Shown here: positions 6,036 through 13,735 of the stretch, piece after piece
Position numbering within the stretch: position 1 is the stretch's first letter
Layout of the letters: the number at the start of each line of letters is the position of its first letter
NCBI GenBank assembly: GCA_900319835.1
Contig: ONPY01000042.1
Location: 1-19,159, forward strand
DNA length: 19,159 bases
Source: an uncultured Eubacteriales bacterium
Lineage (GTDB): Bacteria; Bacillota_A; Clostridia; Oscillospirales; Oscillospiraceae
Direction: 5' to 3'
Position numbers and translations under genes: made by a program
Notes under the pieces: model-generated
Told to the model about the DNA's origin: nothing
The model's input: only the letters and a program-made list of their open reading frames with translations
The model's database searches: none

Positions 6036-7130
6036 TCAGAGGCCGAGGCCGTGGCTGAGCGTGACGATGAAATCCTGGACGTTGGTCACAATCCCCTTGG
6101 CCGAGAGGCTGCCCCGGTCTCCCAGCTTGTTGGCGGTAAACTCCGAGATGTCCACGCAGTAGAAATAGACCTCCCGGACGGTGCCGTCGGGCAGAACGCG
6201 ATAGGATGGCGTCATGTTGCCCACGGCGATGCTGTGGAGCATCGTGGCAAGGCAGATCACCGTGGTGGCGCCGCGCACCTGGTCGCGCATTTTGTTCTGC
6301 GCCTCATAGACGTTGCCCGTCACCTCCGGCAGCGGCCCATCATCCCGGATGGAGCCGGCCAGCACATAGGGGACGTGGCACTTTTCCAGATGGGCCATGA
6401 TGCCGTCCGACAGGTTCTCGGCCTCCAGGAACGCACGGATGGAGCCGCAGGCGCGGATGCGGTTGATGGTGTCCAGATGGTTGTAGTGGCCGTTGGGCTG
6501 GCTCTGCTGTGTGTAGATGTTCTGGCCCAGGGCGGTTTTGAGCCAGGCCGCCTCCAGATCGTGGGTAGCCAGGGCGTTGCCCGCCAGAAGCGCGTCCACA
6601 TAACCGTTTTCGATCAGGCGTGAGAAGGCCTCCCGCGCGTCATAGTCAAAGGCCAGGGCCGGGCCCATCACCCAGACGATCTTGCCGTGGTCCCGGTCGT
6701 GCTTGAGAATCTCATACAGCTCGTCATAGTCGCGGGAGAATGCGGTCTCGCGGGAGCGCTTCTGCCGGAAGGCAAAGGTCTCCTCATGGCCGCTCTCGCC
6801 CTCACGGCGGAAGGCGCCGGGGTGGACATAGATGCCCTCGCTGCCGTCCTCGCTGCGGCCCATCACCACGAGCTGGCCCTGCTTTACGCGGCGAAACTCC
6901 GTCACGGTGATTTTGCCGTTTTCCCAGACGGCCACGCAGTCCATACGGCTCTCCTCGGCCAGGTGCCAGACGCCGTCAATTTTGAAATACTCGGGGAAGA
7001 TGCTCATGGCGTGGTAGCCCGTGGGGGCGATGCCGTCGGCCGGGGCGGGGACAAGCGCTGCCTCCGGCGCGGTTTGAAAGCGGCACTCCGTAAAGTCCGG
7101 GGCATGATAAGATCTGAGCTGAAAAGCCAT
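6036..7130 (-). CDS. TIGR00300-type ornithine cyclodeaminase-like enzyme (LOR/SDH domain)
   Basis: A 364-residue cytoplasmic protein of the family called 'LOR/SDH bifunctional enzyme conserved domain'. Archaeal members have been reported as NAD-dependent ornithine cyclodeaminases (ornithine to proline plus ammonia), and the same fold forms the C-terminal half of cyanobacterial AgrE/ArgZ. Visible signs are the N-terminal half with PTGYHAMSIFPEYFKIDG and the C-terminal half with WVMGPALAFDYDAREAF, a LLAGNALATHDLE string, SIRDDGPLPEV, and the ATMLHSIAVGNMTPS segment. The start is ATG at 7130, because AGGAGG stands 8 bases before it. A TTG at 7136 would be only 2 bases from that site. It heads a two-gene unit with the YfcC carrier. 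Enzyme class is well supported and the exact substrate is inferred. Confidence 0.82.
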   Translation of the reverse strand: MAFQLRSYHAPDFTECRFQTAPEAALVPAPADGIAPTGYHAMSIFPEYFKIDGVWHLAEESRMDCVAVWENGKITVTEFRRVKQGQLVVMGRSEDGSEGIYVHPGAFRREGESGHEETFAFRQKRSRETAFSRDYDELYEILKHDRDHGKIVWVMGPALAFDYDAREAFSRLIENGYVDALLAGNALATHDLEAAWLKTALGQNIYTQQSQPNGHYNHLDTINRIRACGSIRAFLEAENLSDGIMAHLEKCHVPYVLAGSIRDDGPLPEVTGNVYEAQNKMRDQVRGATTVICLATMLHSIAVGNMTPSYRVLPDGTVREVYFYCVDISEFTANKLGDRGSLSAKGIVTNVQDFIVTLSHGLGL

Positions 7131-7161
7131 GTTCAATTCCTCCTGTCGTTTCGGTATGTTT

Positions 7162-7190
7162 ATTGTAACACACGCCTGCGGTTTTCTTCA
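7162..7190 (-). promoter_or_regulatory. Promoter of the cyclodeaminase-carrier pair
   Basis: On the reverse strand TACAAT (7162-7167) lies 17 bases after a poor -35 (TGAAGA, 7185-7190). The start point would fall about 25 bases before the start codon. The -10 is good. The weak -35 suggests an activator or low basal expression. Confidence 0.45.
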
Positions 7191-7209
7191 TTTGTGTGCT
7201 CGACCGCGC

Positions 7210-7776
7210 CTACAGCGTGGCGTCGGTGCGGATGCCCATCAGGAAGTAGTGACTGTCGTTGAAGTCAAAGGTACCCAGCGTCTGCATCTTTGCCTTGTTG
7301 TTGTGCGCGTTTTCGCTGCGCTTGTTGATCTGGTTGACGAAGGTGAGCATAATGGGAAAGCGCTCTTTCCACTGGCCGAGCGAGGTATAAAACAACTTCT
7401 GAAAGGCGCCGGTGCCGCGGATGGAGCGGTCCACGCACATGGGTCCGTATTGATAGGTCTGCTCCAGCACCAGGGGCCGGCCTTCAAAGCTATAGTCCGG
7501 GATGATCTCCATCATGTGCCGAAACAGCGGCCAAGCCGACCAGAACGCCCAGGGCGCCGCAAAGCAGAAGCCCAGGATCCGGCTGTCCGTCTCCTCATCG
7601 GTGATGACGGTAACACCTTTCTCTTTCTCGATCAGCTCGGTGAGCTGATCGTCGGTAATGGCGGTGGTGACAAAGCCGTCCGGCCTGTCCTCCTCCGAGA
7701 TCGTATCTTTATGGTATTTCTTCAGTAGAGTCTTGACGCCCTCCATATCCTCCAGTGTCGCAAGTCTGTAATGCAT
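7210..7776 (-). CDS. GNAT-family N-acetyltransferase
   Basis: A 188-residue cytoplasmic protein. It opens with MHYRLATLEDMEGV, the typical first strand and helix of GNAT enzymes. It has a central strand with YGPMCVDRSIRGTGAFQKLF, where the strand plus R-G-x-G-A forms the acetyl-CoA pyrophosphate site, and a C-terminal part. The ATG at 7776 is chosen because AAAAGGAG stands 6 bases before it; codons further upstream fall in the AT-rich leader. The acceptor substrate is unknown. It lies in the same direction as its neighbours but 80 bases from the nearest, and a separate promoter precedes the next gene, so it may stand alone. Confidence 0.8.
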   Translation of the reverse strand: MHYRLATLEDMEGVKTLLKKYHKDTISEEDRPDGFVTTAITDDQLTELIEKEKGVTVITDEETDSRILGFCFAAPWAFWSAWPLFRHMMEIIPDYSFEGRPLVLEQTYQYGPMCVDRSIRGTGAFQKLFYTSLGQWKERFPIMLTFVNQINKRSENAHNNKAKMQTLGTFDFNDSHYFLMGIRTDATL

Positions 7777-7867
7777 ACTGTTCTCCTTTTTATATATATT
7801 GAGATTATCATGCCACGCCGGAAAGCTTCCCCCTCGCGGCACATGCCGCGGTCTTTCTAAGACTGCG

Positions 7868-7928
7868 CGTCCCCCGGTCTCATTCCGGCGAGCGTACTCT
7901 CCGAAGTTGACGCCGACCGTCTGCCGGG
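7868..7928 (-). pseudogene. Remnant of an AraC-family gene 3' end
   Basis: Translated in the right frame on the reverse strand, this stretch gives RQTVGVNFGEYARRNE. The intact AraC regulator at 8611-9486 ends with RQAVGVNPREYARRHE. At the DNA level 7881-7930 and 8661-8710 agree at about 38 of 50 bases with a constant 780-base offset. Only the last helix region of the HTH domain is left, with no start or ribosome site, so it is not a gene. It lies just past the stop of the 209-residue protein and before a CGCGGC/GCCGCG hairpin at 7835-7850. The remnant indicates that a second araC gene once stood here, or that the 3' end was duplicated. Confidence 0.75.
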
Positions 7929-7944
7929 CACCATGTCTGCCTCT

Positions 7945-8574
7945 TTACGGAGTCTTGAGCGCCTGATACAGCGCGTAGCTCTCGTACAAATTGATCCGCA
8001 GCGAGGCGGCGTAGAGGGGGATTTCAAACCCCGCCTCGTCATAGACCCTGCTGTTGCGGGGCAGCCAGGACACGGTACAGTAGGCGTCGGGCAGCTGGGC
8101 GTTCCAGGACCGCGGGGTCTCGCCGTCCGGCTGCTTTTCCCCGCAGAAGGCCTGATACAGCGCGTCCTCCGGTTCCAGTCCGAAGAGCAGCGCGGCAAAG
8201 GCAAACTGTCGCCGCCAGTCTTCCCAGGTGATTTTTTCTGTTCCGGCCGGTCTGTCAAAGACACACAGCAGAGCCCGTCCGCCTTCCGCCTCTGCGGAAG
8301 TGACGCCCGCAAGAAGAACCGGATTGCCGGAATCCCCATAGGTTTCCTCCGTGCTCCGCACCACCACCGTGCGGGCCCGCCCATCGGCGGAGAGATAGCC
8401 CTCCTCTTCGGCGATGACACCCGGCAGCCCGGCCTGTTCCAGCGCGGAGAGGATCGCGTCCTCGTCCACAAAACCGGGAGCCGCGGTGCCTCTGCCCCTG
8501 AGGGCCAGCAGGCAGAGGGCCGCACACAGGCAAACCGCAAGTAAGATCACAAGATATGGCCGCTGCTTTTTCAT
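7945..8574 (-). CDS. Membrane-anchored or exported hypothetical protein
   Basis: A 209-residue protein of no family I recognise. It begins with two basic residues, then a hydrophobic helix (about residues 7-25) that acts as a signal or membrane anchor. There is no lipobox cysteine in the right place. The rest is a soluble, acidic domain of mixed strands and helices that would lie outside the cell. The start at 8574 has AAGGAG 8 bases before it. It follows the AraC regulator by 36 bases and probably shares its transcript with the ABC ATPase. Position suggests a role with the sugar locus, but nothing in the sequence shows one. Confidence 0.7.
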   Translation of the reverse strand: MKKQRPYLVILLAVCLCAALCLLALRGRGTAAPGFVDEDAILSALEQAGLPGVIAEEEGYLSADGRARTVVVRSTEETYGDSGNPVLLAGVTSAEAEGGRALLCVFDRPAGTEKITWEDWRRQFAFAALLFGLEPEDALYQAFCGEKQPDGETPRSWNAQLPDAYCTVSWLPRNSRVYDEAGFEIPLYAASLRINLYESYALYQALKTP

Positions 8575-8610
8575 GGGAAATTCTCCTTAAAAACGCTTTC
8601 ACCCCGGCTT

Positions 8611-9486
8611 TTACAGCACGTACAGCCGATCCTCCTGGGGCGGGGGGTCCTGCGGCGCCTCATGTCGGCGGGCGTACTCCCGGGGATTGACGCCGACCGC
8701 CTGCCGGAAGACCCGGGCAAAGTAGTTGGCGTTGGCAAAACCACAGGCGTCGGACACGAACTGCACCGTATGCCTGCCCTGCCGCAGCAGGATGCGGGCG
8801 TTTTCGATGCGCACCTGGTTGAGATACCGGCCCGGTGTGACGCCGGTCTCACGACAGAAGCAGCGGGTCAGATATTCCTGGCTCACCTCCAGCCGGGCGG
8901 CGAGCTCCCCGATCCCGTCGAGGAAGGCGTAATCCCGCTGGATGATGCCAAGGGCCGCCTCCACCACCTGGGGCAGGGTCCGCTGTCCGGCAGGGCCGGC
9001 GCTGCCGGTGCCGGAGAGCGCCATCAAGAGCGCATAGGCCGCCTCGGACGCCTCCTTTGCGGGGACCTGGCGGTGTGTCCGGGCGGCGAGCAGGCGCAGC
9101 ATGCGCTCCGCCGCCTCGCCGCCCCGTGCGAAGAAGAGTCCGCCCTGGCGTCTGCACTCGGCAAAGACGCGGTCAGCCGCCTCGCCTTTGAGGGCGATGA
9201 GGCCCAGCTCTCCGTCCTCCGTCGGAAGCAGGGAGAGCTCCTCCTTCCCCTCCAGCACCGCGCACTGCCGGGTCTCCAGCGGCCAGGCCAGATCTCCCGC
9301 CGCGATGCGCAGGCTCCCTCTCAGCGGCGTCACAACGCGCCACACCCCGAACTCCGCCGAAAGGGCCCGAATGCCGCCGGCGCGCAGGGTCAGGACCCGC
9401 GCCTCCGTAACGCCCAGAAGCCCCGAGAGAAACTCTCCCGGGGCCTCCAGTGTGACAGGATTCAGTTTTTCTCCCGCGAAGGTCAT
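8611..9486 (-). CDS. AraC-family transcriptional regulator
   Basis: A 291-residue DNA-binding regulator. Residues 1-110 are a beta-rich, cupin-like sensor region. Residues about 175-275 are the double helix-turn-helix of AraC proteins, with the usual signature (LAARLEVSQEYLTRCFCRETG, then GFANANYFARVFRQAVGVNPREYAR). A proline-rich tail follows. The start ATG (9486-9484) shares one base with the TGA stop of the ABC ATPase, so translation is likely coupled. Position next to an MsmX-type ATPase suggests control of sugar uptake genes, either the permease operon at 12857-17111 or its own operon. The ligand is unknown. Confidence 0.9.
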   Translation of the reverse strand: MTFAGEKLNPVTLEAPGEFLSGLLGVTEARVLTLRAGGIRALSAEFGVWRVVTPLRGSLRIAAGDLAWPLETRQCAVLEGKEELSLLPTEDGELGLIALKGEAADRVFAECRRQGGLFFARGGEAAERMLRLLAARTHRQVPAKEASEAAYALLMALSGTGSAGPAGQRTLPQVVEAALGIIQRDYAFLDGIGELAARLEVSQEYLTRCFCRETGVTPGRYLNQVRIENARILLRQGRHTVQFVSDACGFANANYFARVFRQAVGVNPREYARRHEAPQDPPPQEDRLYVL

Positions 9487-10586
9487 CAGTGGACGATGGC
9501 CAGCTCCGTCTCCTTGTCGAAGAAGTGGGCTCTCTCCATCTCGATGGGAACCTTGATGAACTCCTCCTCCGGCTTGTCCATATAGGAGGGCATCCGGACG
9601 ATGACCTTCTTGTCGCCGACGAAGACATAGAGGTTGGTCTCGGCGCCGAGCAGCTCGCAGAAGTCCACCTTGGCGGACAAGCCGTTGCTCTCGCTGAGCT
9701 GGGCAAAGGGTAGGAAGTCCTCGGGACGAACGCCCATGATGACCTCTTTGCCGATGTAGGGCTTGAGGGCCTCGTGCTTGAAGGCGGGGATCTCGATCTT
9801 GTCCTGGCCCAGGACAGCAAAGAGCTTGCCGTCCTCCGCGGCGATGGTGACGTCCAGGAAGTTCATCTGGGGGGAGCCGATGAAGCCGGCGACGAAGAGG
9901 TTGCACGGCGTATCATACAGCACCTTCGGGGTATCATACTGCTGAATGAGACCGTCTTTCATGACGACGATACGGTCGCCCATGGTCATGGCCTCGGTCT
10001 GGTCGTGGGTGACGTAGACGAAGGTGGTGTCCAGACGGCGGTGCAGGCGGGCGATCTCGCTGCGCATGGAAGTACGGAGCTTGGCGTCCAGGTTGGACAG
10101 CGGCTCGTCCAGCAGGAAGACGGCCGGGTTGCGGACCATGGCGCGGCCCAGGGCCACACGCTGTCTCTGGCCGCCGGAGAGCGCCTTGGGCTTGCGCTCC
10201 AGCAGATGCTCCAGGTCGAGGATCTTGGCGGCCTCGTGGACGCGCTTGTCGATCTCGTCCTTGGGGACGTTGCGCAGGGTCAGACCGAAAGCGATGTTCT
10301 TGTACACGCTCATGTGGGGGTAAAGGGCGTAGTTCTGGAACACCATGGCAATGTCACGGTCTTTCGGGGGAACCTGGTTGACCAGGCGGTCGCCGATGTA
10401 CAGCTCGCCGCTGGAGATAGTCTCCAGGCCGGCGATCATACGCAGGGTGGTGGATTTGCCGCAGCCGGAGGGGCCGACCAGAATGATGAACTCCTTGTCC
10501 GCAATCTCCAGGTTCAGATTGGGGACGACGGGCTTATCGGCGCCGTCATAGATCTTGGTAACATTTCTGAAGCTGATGGAAGCCAT
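9486..10586 (-). CDS. msmX: MsmX/UgpC-type sugar ABC transporter ATPase
   Basis: A 366-residue ATPase that powers CUT1-type sugar importers at the inner face of the membrane. Walker A is GPSGCGKST (38-46), the Q-loop lies at [10 protein letters not shown], the signature LSGGQ at 136-140, Walker B VFLLDE at 156-161, and the H-loop His at 194. The C-terminal 130 residues are the regulatory OB-like domain of MalK/MsmX proteins (GVRPEDF motif). Length matches B. subtilis MsmX (365). The start at 10586 has GGGAGG 7 bases upstream; an in-frame extension to 10622 lacks a ribosome site. In Firmicutes one such ATPase often serves several importers lacking their own. The permease operon at 12857-17111 has none in view, so this is its likely partner. 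The symbol is given at family level. Confidence 0.93.
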   Translation of the reverse strand: MASISFRNVTKIYDGADKPVVPNLNLEIADKEFIILVGPSGCGKSTTLRMIAGLETISSGELYIGDRLVNQVPPKDRDIAMVFQNYALYPHMSVYKNIAFGLTLRNVPKDEIDKRVHEAAKILDLEHLLERKPKALSGGQRQRVALGRAMVRNPAVFLLDEPLSNLDAKLRTSMRSEIARLHRRLDTTFVYVTHDQTEAMTMGDRIVVMKDGLIQQYDTPKVLYDTPCNLFVAGFIGSPQMNFLDVTIAAEDGKLFAVLGQDKIEIPAFKHEALKPYIGKEVIMGVRPEDFLPFAQLSESNGLSAKVDFCELLGAETNLYVFVGDKKVIVRMPSYMDKPEEEFIKVPIEMERAHFFDKETELAIVH

Positions 10587-10636
10587 AGTTTTTCCTCCCG
10601 TTTTGTGTGCGCCGCTGCGCACGTTTTCTGGGTTTC

Positions 10637-10665
10637 AGTATACCGGCTCCGGCCCGGAAACACAA
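10637..10665 (-). promoter_or_regulatory. Promoter of the ATPase-AraC operon
   Basis: On the reverse strand TTGTGT (10660-10665), a 17-base spacer and TATACT (10637-10642) form a good sigma-A promoter. The leader to the ATPase start is about 45 bases. It lies back to back with the promoter of the ParB-BMP gene. Confidence 0.65.
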
Positions 10666-10713
10666 GCCTATTTTTTTGACAAACGGATAATTTTTTGATC
10701 TTTTATTCCTACC

Positions 10714-10743
10714 TTGCCCCCGGCAACCGGGCTATGCTATAAT
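10714..10743 (+). promoter_or_regulatory. Promoter of the ParB-BMP gene
   Basis: TTGCCC (10714-10719), an 18-base spacer and a perfect TATAAT (10738-10743) with the extended TGC just before it. Transcription would start near 10750, about 28 bases before the start codon. Confidence 0.75.
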
Positions 10744-10777
10744 ACTCTCGACAAGATGAAAGGAAAAGGAATGACCT

Positions 10778-12694
10778 ATGGCTGACATCACTTATCAGCA
10801 GGCCCGCAAAATCGGGCTGAAGGAAGTCAAGATGAAGACCTCCCGGCACGAGGACCCCTATCTCCCCGCGCTGGAGGAGCTGCTGCCGCACATGAACAGT
10901 CTCAACGAGGTCGCGCTGGGCAGTATCCGCATTGACATCGACCAGGTGGTCGGCACCCGGAGCGCCGCGCGGCGGGAGGCTTTCTCCGCCTCCTTCTACC
11001 CGCTGCTGGAGGAAAACAGCGAGTTTGCCGCCAAGTGGGCGTCGCTGGCAGCCTCCCACCTGCAGGAGGGCATCCGCGACCCCATCGTGGCCGTGGAGTA
11101 TCTCAACCGTTTTTACGTGGTAGAGGGACACAAGCGCGTCTCCGTGCTGCGCTTTTTCGGCGCTGCCACCGTCCGGGCCGAGGTGCGGCGTCTCATGCCG
11201 CCGAAGAGCGACGACCCCGAGATCCAGGTCTACTATGAGTTCCTGGATTTTTACCGCATCACCCGCATCAACTACATTCGCTTCACCCACCTGGGGAGCT
11301 ACCCGGCGCTGACAGAGCTGCTGTGCGGCGAGGACCGCACGCCCTGGGACGCCGACCGGCAGCGCAGCTTCTTCTCCGGCGTATACCGCTTCCGCAAGGC
11401 CTACCGCGCCTCGGAGCTGAGCCGTTCGCTGACCCAGGACGGCGCGCTGCTGCGCTACCTGCAGATCTTCGGGCTGCAGGCGTTCATGACCCGCACGCCC
11501 ACCGAGCTGAAAAACGACCTTGCGGTCATCGTCCCCGAGCTCAACAGTCTGAAAAACGAGAGCAGCCCCGTGCTGGTCACCGACCCGGCAGAGGCGCCGC
11601 GGAGCATCATCAGCCGCATCGTGCGCCCGGGCGTCAAGGATCTGCGGGCCGCCTTCCTGCACGACAAGAATCCGGACACCTCCTTCTGGACCTATGCCCA
11701 TGAGCAGGGGCGGCTCGCCGCCCAGGAGGCGCTGGGCGAGCGCGTGGAGACCAAGAGCGAGTTTGACATGCTGGAAAAGGACTTCGACGCGACGGTCCGC
11801 GCCCTGAAGGACGAGGGCTACGACATGGTGTTCACCACGACGCCGCGGCTCCTCGCCCCCACGCTGACGGCGGCGGCCGCCTACCCGGAGCTGAAATTCC
11901 TCAACTGCTCTTTGAACGTGAGTCACCCCATCCTGCGCTGCTACTACGCCAGGATGTACGAGGCAAAATTTTTGACCGGTGTAATCGCGGGCGCTCTGAG
12001 CGAAAACCGCAATGTGGGCTACATCAGCGACTACCCGGTCTACAGCACGCCCGCCTCCATCAACGCCTTCGCTCTGGGTGTGCGGACCGTCAACCCCCGG
12101 GCCCGGGTGCTGCTGGAGTGGTCCTCCGTCAGAGACACCAACATCGACGAGCATTTCGCCCACTTCGGCGTGGCGGCGGTCTCCGGTCAGGACAGCCTGA
12201 TCCGGGACGAGCGGCAGCGCAGTCTGGGGCTCTTTCTCCAGTTGGGCGGGAAGCAGGTCAACGTGGCCAATTCCTTCTGGAACTGGGGCAGCTTCTACCG
12301 CAAGATCCTGGAGTCCGTGCTGGACGGGTCCTGGGCGGATCTCAACAGCACCAGTGAGTCCGGCCAGACCATCAACTACTGGTGGGGGCTCTCCGCCGGT
12401 GTGGTGGATGTGCGCCTGGGCGACCGCGTGCCGGCGGAGACCGCGCGGCTGGTCAAGCTGCTGCGGCAGGAGATCGCAGACGGGCGCTTCCGCCCCTTTG
12501 ACGGGCCGGTCTACGACCAGCACGGCGAGCTGCGTATTCAGGAGGGCGAAGTGCTGACGCCGCTGCAGATCCTGCAGATGGACTGGCTGGTGGAGAATGT
12601 CGACGGGGAGATCCCTACCATCGACCGGCTGACGCCGCAGGCCCAGGAGCTGGTCAAGATTCAGGGCGTCAAGGCCACGGAGCCGGAGGCATAA
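10778..12694 (+). CDS. Cytoplasmic protein joining a ParB-like domain to a BMP ligand-binding domain
   Basis: A 638-residue protein with no signal peptide, lipobox or membrane segment. Residues about 45-140 look like a ParB/sulfiredoxin-fold domain: a strand with SIRIDIDQVVGT, then DPIVAVEYLNRFYVVEGHKRVSVLRFFG, with GHKR at 117-120 matching the G-H-R-R box of ParB proteins. Residues 140-285 are a helical linker. Residues about 286-600 resemble the BMP/PnrA/Med family of nucleoside-binding proteins (AAFLHDKNPDTSFWTYAHEQG; MYEAKFLTGVIAGALS; INAFALGVRTVNP). BMP proteins are normally lipoproteins of nucleoside ABC importers, although Med of B. subtilis is a regulator. A cytoplasmic BMP domain behind a ParB-like domain suggests an intracellular sensor that may bind DNA or nucleotides. 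The start at 10778 follows an AAGGAAAAGGA stretch. It is divergent from the ATPase-AraC operon with its own strong promoter. Domain calls are from motifs only; function is inferred. Confidence 0.85.
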   Translation: MADITYQQARKIGLKEVKMKTSRHEDPYLPALEELLPHMNSLNEVALGSIRIDIDQVVGTRSAARREAFSASFYPLLEENSEFAAKWASLAASHLQEGIRDPIVAVEYLNRFYVVEGHKRVSVLRFFGAATVRAEVRRLMPPKSDDPEIQVYYEFLDFYRITRINYIRFTHLGSYPALTELLCGEDRTPWDADRQRSFFSGVYRFRKAYRASELSRSLTQDGALLRYLQIFGLQAFMTRTPTELKNDLAVIVPELNSLKNESSPVLVTDPAEAPRSIISRIVRPGVKDLRAAFLHDKNPDTSFWTYAHEQGRLAAQEALGERVETKSEFDMLEKDFDATVRALKDEGYDMVFTTTPRLLAPTLTAAAAYPELKFLNCSLNVSHPILRCYYARMYEAKFLTGVIAGALSENRNVGYISDYPVYSTPASINAFALGVRTVNPRARVLLEWSSVRDTNIDEHFAHFGVAAVSGQDSLIRDERQRSLGLFLQLGGKQVNVANSFWNWGSFYRKILESVLDGSWADLNSTSESGQTINYWWGLSAGVVDVRLGDRVPAETARLVKLLRQEIADGRFRPFDGPVYDQHGELRIQEGEVLTPLQILQMDWLVENVDGEIPTIDRLTPQAQELVKIQGVKATEPEA

Positions 12695-12848
12695 AAAGCG
12701 CGCTGCAACAAGCAAAAACCGTCATTCCGAACCAGTGACCGATGTCACCGGTGTGAGAATCCGTTCTGTCATTCCGGCATAAAACGGATTGCCACGACCA
12801 GTTTGAGAACTGGTCTCGCAATGACGCGCTTGTTGCAGCGCGCTTTTT
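12693..12848. repeat. REP/MITE-like palindrome with 21-base perfect terminal inverted repeats
   Basis: AAAAAGCGCGCTGCAACAAGC-type ends (12693-12713 and 12828-12848, 21 bases, perfectly complementary) enclose two diverged copies of a unit in opposite orientation. Each unit reads GTCATTsCGA, a small hairpin, then a GTGrsAATCCGTT string. One unit is on the forward strand at about 12721-12778, with an ACC-GTGA/TCAC-GGT stem. The other is on the reverse strand at about 12779-12827, with a perfect GACCAGTT/AACTGGTC stem. 'GTCATTGCGA...GGCAATCC' repeats of this kind occur in many bacterial genomes. The left end overlaps the TAA of the ParB-BMP gene, and the A/T runs at the outer stem let it act as a terminator in both directions between the two convergent genes. 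Confidence 0.85.
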
Positions 12849-12856
12849 GCACCCTT

Positions 12857-13663
12857 TCAGCGGCGGCGCTTCTGTCTGGGCTTGGGCTTGTCCTCGCCCA
12901 GGATGTCCTCCCGGCGGTTCCAGTTGGGATCGGAGAAGCTGCTCTCCTGCACCATGAGATCCTGCTCCTGGTGCTCCTCGTCGGTGAAGATGGCGCCCTC
13001 GGCGGGCTTGCGGGTCTTCACCTTCATGACCTCGGGGCTGATTTTCTGGAAGGCCTTGCGGAAAAAGAAACTGTCCAGATACGCGATCAGGCCGAAGCCG
13101 CAGACCGCCCAGAGATAGGTGAACACATCCACCGCGGCCGGGTTCATGAAAAAGCTGATGTACACCGCGGCGATGATGACGAGGATGCTCAGCACCGTCC
13201 AGGGCAGGGCGCCCACACTCAGGAGCCAGGCGTTGCGGATGGTGTTCTTCACCGTGTTTTCATACCGTGCCTGCAGCGGAAAGAGGTACAGAAAGCCGAA
13301 GAGAAAGATCAGCGCCAAAAAGTAGAAGGTGATCATGTACACCCTGCCGTAGGCACCGGCCAGGTTCCTGGCGATCCAGTAATAGGCGCCGAGGAAGGCG
13401 ATGATCACGAGGCAAAAGAGCCACAGCGCGGTGGCCTGCCTGAAGTTCGCCTTGAAGGCCAGCCAGAAATCCCGGAAGATCAGACCGTCGTCCTTTTCCT
13501 CCTCATAGACCAGCTCCTGCATACAGGAAAACAGCGCAGCCAGCGACGCGCCCACGGTGAAGACCGGCAGGCAGAAGACGATGAACATCAGATTGCAGAT
13601 CACAATGTCCGCGAGCTTCCCCAGGGCGATCATCAACGGCCCGTTTTGATCAAAGATTCTCAT
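12857..13663 (-). CDS. YesL-family (DUF624) membrane protein
   Basis: A 268-residue membrane protein. It starts with FDQNGPLMIALGKLADIVICNLMFIVFCLPVFTVGAS, the typical DUF624 N-terminus in which the first helix carries the conserved N-x3-(F/L)-x6-P pattern. Five to six hydrophobic segments follow, then a long charged tail from about residue 200 rich in Lys, Arg and Glu. YesL-like proteins of Firmicutes are almost always the last or next-to-last gene of CUT1 sugar ABC operons. Their molecular role is not known. The start at 13663 follows GGAGGG by 6 bases. It is the last gene of this operon; a hairpin (13688-13715) precedes it, so it may be made at lower levels than the permeases. The long polar tail is longer than I expect for the family. 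Confidence 0.88.
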   Translation of the reverse strand: MRIFDQNGPLMIALGKLADIVICNLMFIVFCLPVFTVGASLAALFSCMQELVYEEEKDDGLIFRDFWLAFKANFRQATALWLFCLVIIAFLGAYYWIARNLAGAYGRVYMITFYFLALIFLFGFLYLFPLQARYENTVKNTIRNAWLLSVGALPWTVLSILVIIAAVYISFFMNPAAVDVFTYLWAVCGFGLIAYLDSFFFRKAFQKISPEVMKVKTRKPAEGAIFTDEEHQEQDLMVQESSFSDPNWNRREDILGEDKPKPRQKRRR

Positions 13664-13687
13664 GGCTTTCCCTCCGGATGGATAAGA

Positions 13688-13715
13688 CAGGGGCGCCGCA
13701 GACACGGCGCCCCTG
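13688..13715 (-). terminator. Hairpin between the permease and YesL genes
   Basis: CAGGGGCGCCG (13688-13698) and its exact complement (13705-13715) form an 11-pair stem with a 6-base loop. The T content after it on the reverse strand is low (TCTTATCC), so it is more likely a partial terminator or RNA-stabilising stem than a full stop, and YesL would still be transcribed. Confidence 0.5.
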
Positions 13716-13735
13716 ACTGTTTTGTGTGAAAGGGT

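Noticed and set aside
5274..6623. A 449-codon forward frame
   Set aside because: It crosses two well-supported leftward genes (carrier and cyclodeaminase) and is His/Gln/Gly/Arg-rich with no family signs. It is a shadow frame.
8255..8602. Overlapping alternative frames for the exported protein
   Set aside because: Only the 7945-8574 frame has a ribosome site and a signal-type N-terminus; the others are Arg/Pro/Gly-rich shadows.
9489..10679. Forward frames opposite the ABC ATPase
   Set aside because: They are shadows of a gene with intact Walker motifs; no start signals or conserved motifs on the forward strand.
10709..12715. A 668-codon open frame on the reverse strand
   Set aside because: It lies antisense to the ParB-BMP gene, has no ribosome site, and its translation is His/Leu/Gly/Val-rich without domains. 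It is a typical mirror frame of GC-rich coding DNA.
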